Assembly: GCA_012800145.1 (NCBI GenBank)
Contig: JAAZJW010000117.1
Span: 1 to 6,219, forward strand
Direction of reading: 5' to 3'
Origin: Clostridiales bacterium
GTDB taxonomy: Bacteria > Bacillota > Clostridia > Peptostreptococcales > Natronincolaceae
DNA length: 6,219 bases
A program made the position numbers and the translations under genes. Numbering within the stretch: position 1 is the stretch's first letter; every line of letters starts with the position of its first letter. Below, in pieces: positions 5,502 to 6,219 of the stretch. The notes beneath the pieces were generated by a model. The model had not been told where the DNA came from. It searched no databases and worked only from the letters and a program-made list of their open reading frames with translations.

Positions 5502-6219
5502 TTAATATTTACCGAATTCTCCATCACTCAATATGATCTGTTTGGGGTTAATTGCAGGTTCCTCCCCGTTTCCCTCTTCCTTTCGAGTTGGCTTTTTATT
5601 ATTTATAGTATCCAACATTTTTGATACCTCAGGATCCATTTCTTCCGTTTCATTATAGGTTTTTGAAGCACCGTTTGCTTTCAATTTAAACCTTCTCACT
5701 TGTTCTTGTAGAAGTTGAGCCTGGCTTGCCAATTCTTCACTGGCAGCCGCACTTTCTTCTGATGTGGCAGAAGTCGTCTGCACAACATCGGATACTTGAA
5801 TTATACCTTGATTGACCTGTTCTATGCCTGCTGCCTGTTCATTGGATGCTGCCGCAGCTTCCTCTCCCAGGTTAGCTACCCTTGCAATTCTTTCAACAAT
5901 CTCATTGAGGGCCTTCGCCGTTTCATCGGCAATTCTCATTCCATCCTCGGTTTTTGCTATTGAGCTTTCTATCATTTCCGTAGTTTCCCTGGCAGCATCT
6001 GCCGACCTTGCTGCGAGATTCCTCACTTCTTCAGCCACTACTGCAAATCCCCTACCGTGTTGCCCGGCTCTTGCTGCTTCAACTGCAGCATTAAGCGCAA
6101 GTATGTTAGTTTGGAATGCAATTTCGTCTATTACCTTAATAATTTTAGAGATATTGCTGGAAGAATCATTAATTTCATTCATTGCTACCAGCATATTTTG
6201 CATCTGTTCATTACCTTGC
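5502..6219 (-). CDS. Methyl-accepting chemotaxis protein, C-terminal signalling domain (5' end outside window)
   Basis: The last 238 codons of an MCP are visible; the ligand-binding region, membrane segments and HAMP, if present, lie beyond the right edge. The signalling hairpin tip is clear: IDEIAFQTNILALN (30-43), then AAVEAARAGQHGRGFAVVAEE (44-64), the near-invariant segment that binds CheA and CheW. The returning C-terminal helix (65-178) is an Ala/Glu-rich coiled coil. It carries a good methylation-site consensus, SATSEESAAA (150-159), with E154/E155 as candidate CheR/CheB targets, and a second Glu-Gln pair at 127/128. After about residue 180 a charged flexible tail of roughly 58 residues ends in SDGEFGKY, whose aromatic-x-x-aromatic terminus has the spacing of the NWETF-type tether. 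The gene is transcribed towards cheR, which begins 164 bases downstream, so the two are likely co-regulated. The ligand cannot be inferred from this part. Confidence 0.95.
   Translation of the reverse strand, partial: QGNEQMQNMLVAMNEINDSSSNISKIIKVIDEIAFQTNILALNAAVEAARAGQHGRGFAVVAEEVRNLAARSADAARETTEMIESSIAKTEDGMRIADETAKALNEIVERIARVANLGEEAAAASNEQAAGIEQVNQGIIQVSDVVQTTSATSEESAAASEELASQAQLLQEQVRRFKLKANGASKTYNETEEMDPEVSKMLDTINNKKPTRKEEGNGEEPAINPKQIILSDGEFGKY

Overview
The window looks like a piece of an AT-rich Bacillota genome, probably a clostridial relative. The hints are strong purine-rich Shine-Dalgarno sequences, TTG/GTG alternative start codons, tight gene packing and a clostridial-type chemoreceptor tail. 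This is an inference from style and cannot fix a genus. Every convincing gene lies on the minus strand, so transcription runs from the right edge towards base 1.

Reading in the direction of transcription, the window holds: (1) the C-terminal part of a methyl-accepting chemotaxis protein (MCP), cut by the right edge (6219-5502); (2) an intergenic leader of about 165 bases with a large imperfect hairpin and a possible promoter (5501-5338); (3) the receptor methyltransferase cheR (5337-4522); (4) the methylesterase/deamidase cheB (4477-3416); (5) a soluble hybrid histidine kinase with three PAS domains, kinase core, receiver and a C-terminal Hpt-like domain (3419-735), whose start codon overlaps the cheB stop as ATGA; (6) a gap with a 54-base, nearly symmetric inverted repeat (734-681); (7) a stand-alone CheY-like receiver (633-232); and (8) a final 231 bases with no certain gene. 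An open minus frame there runs off base 1 and ends in a stretch resembling the conserved start of Y1 (IS200/REP-type) transposases.

Together the genes form a receptor, its two adaptation enzymes, and a multi-step phosphorelay kinase with a diffusible receiver. No cheA, cheW, cheD or flagellar gene is visible, though they could lie upstream beyond the right edge. The translationally coupled cheB-kinase pair suggests that the chemosensory methylation system and the PAS kinase belong to one regulatory unit, possibly an alternative-function chemosensory pathway and not plain swimming chemotaxis. The likely phosphate path is kinase H417 to receiver D706 to Hpt H842 to the stand-alone receiver D55. 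The nature of the stimulus and of the final output cannot be read from this window.
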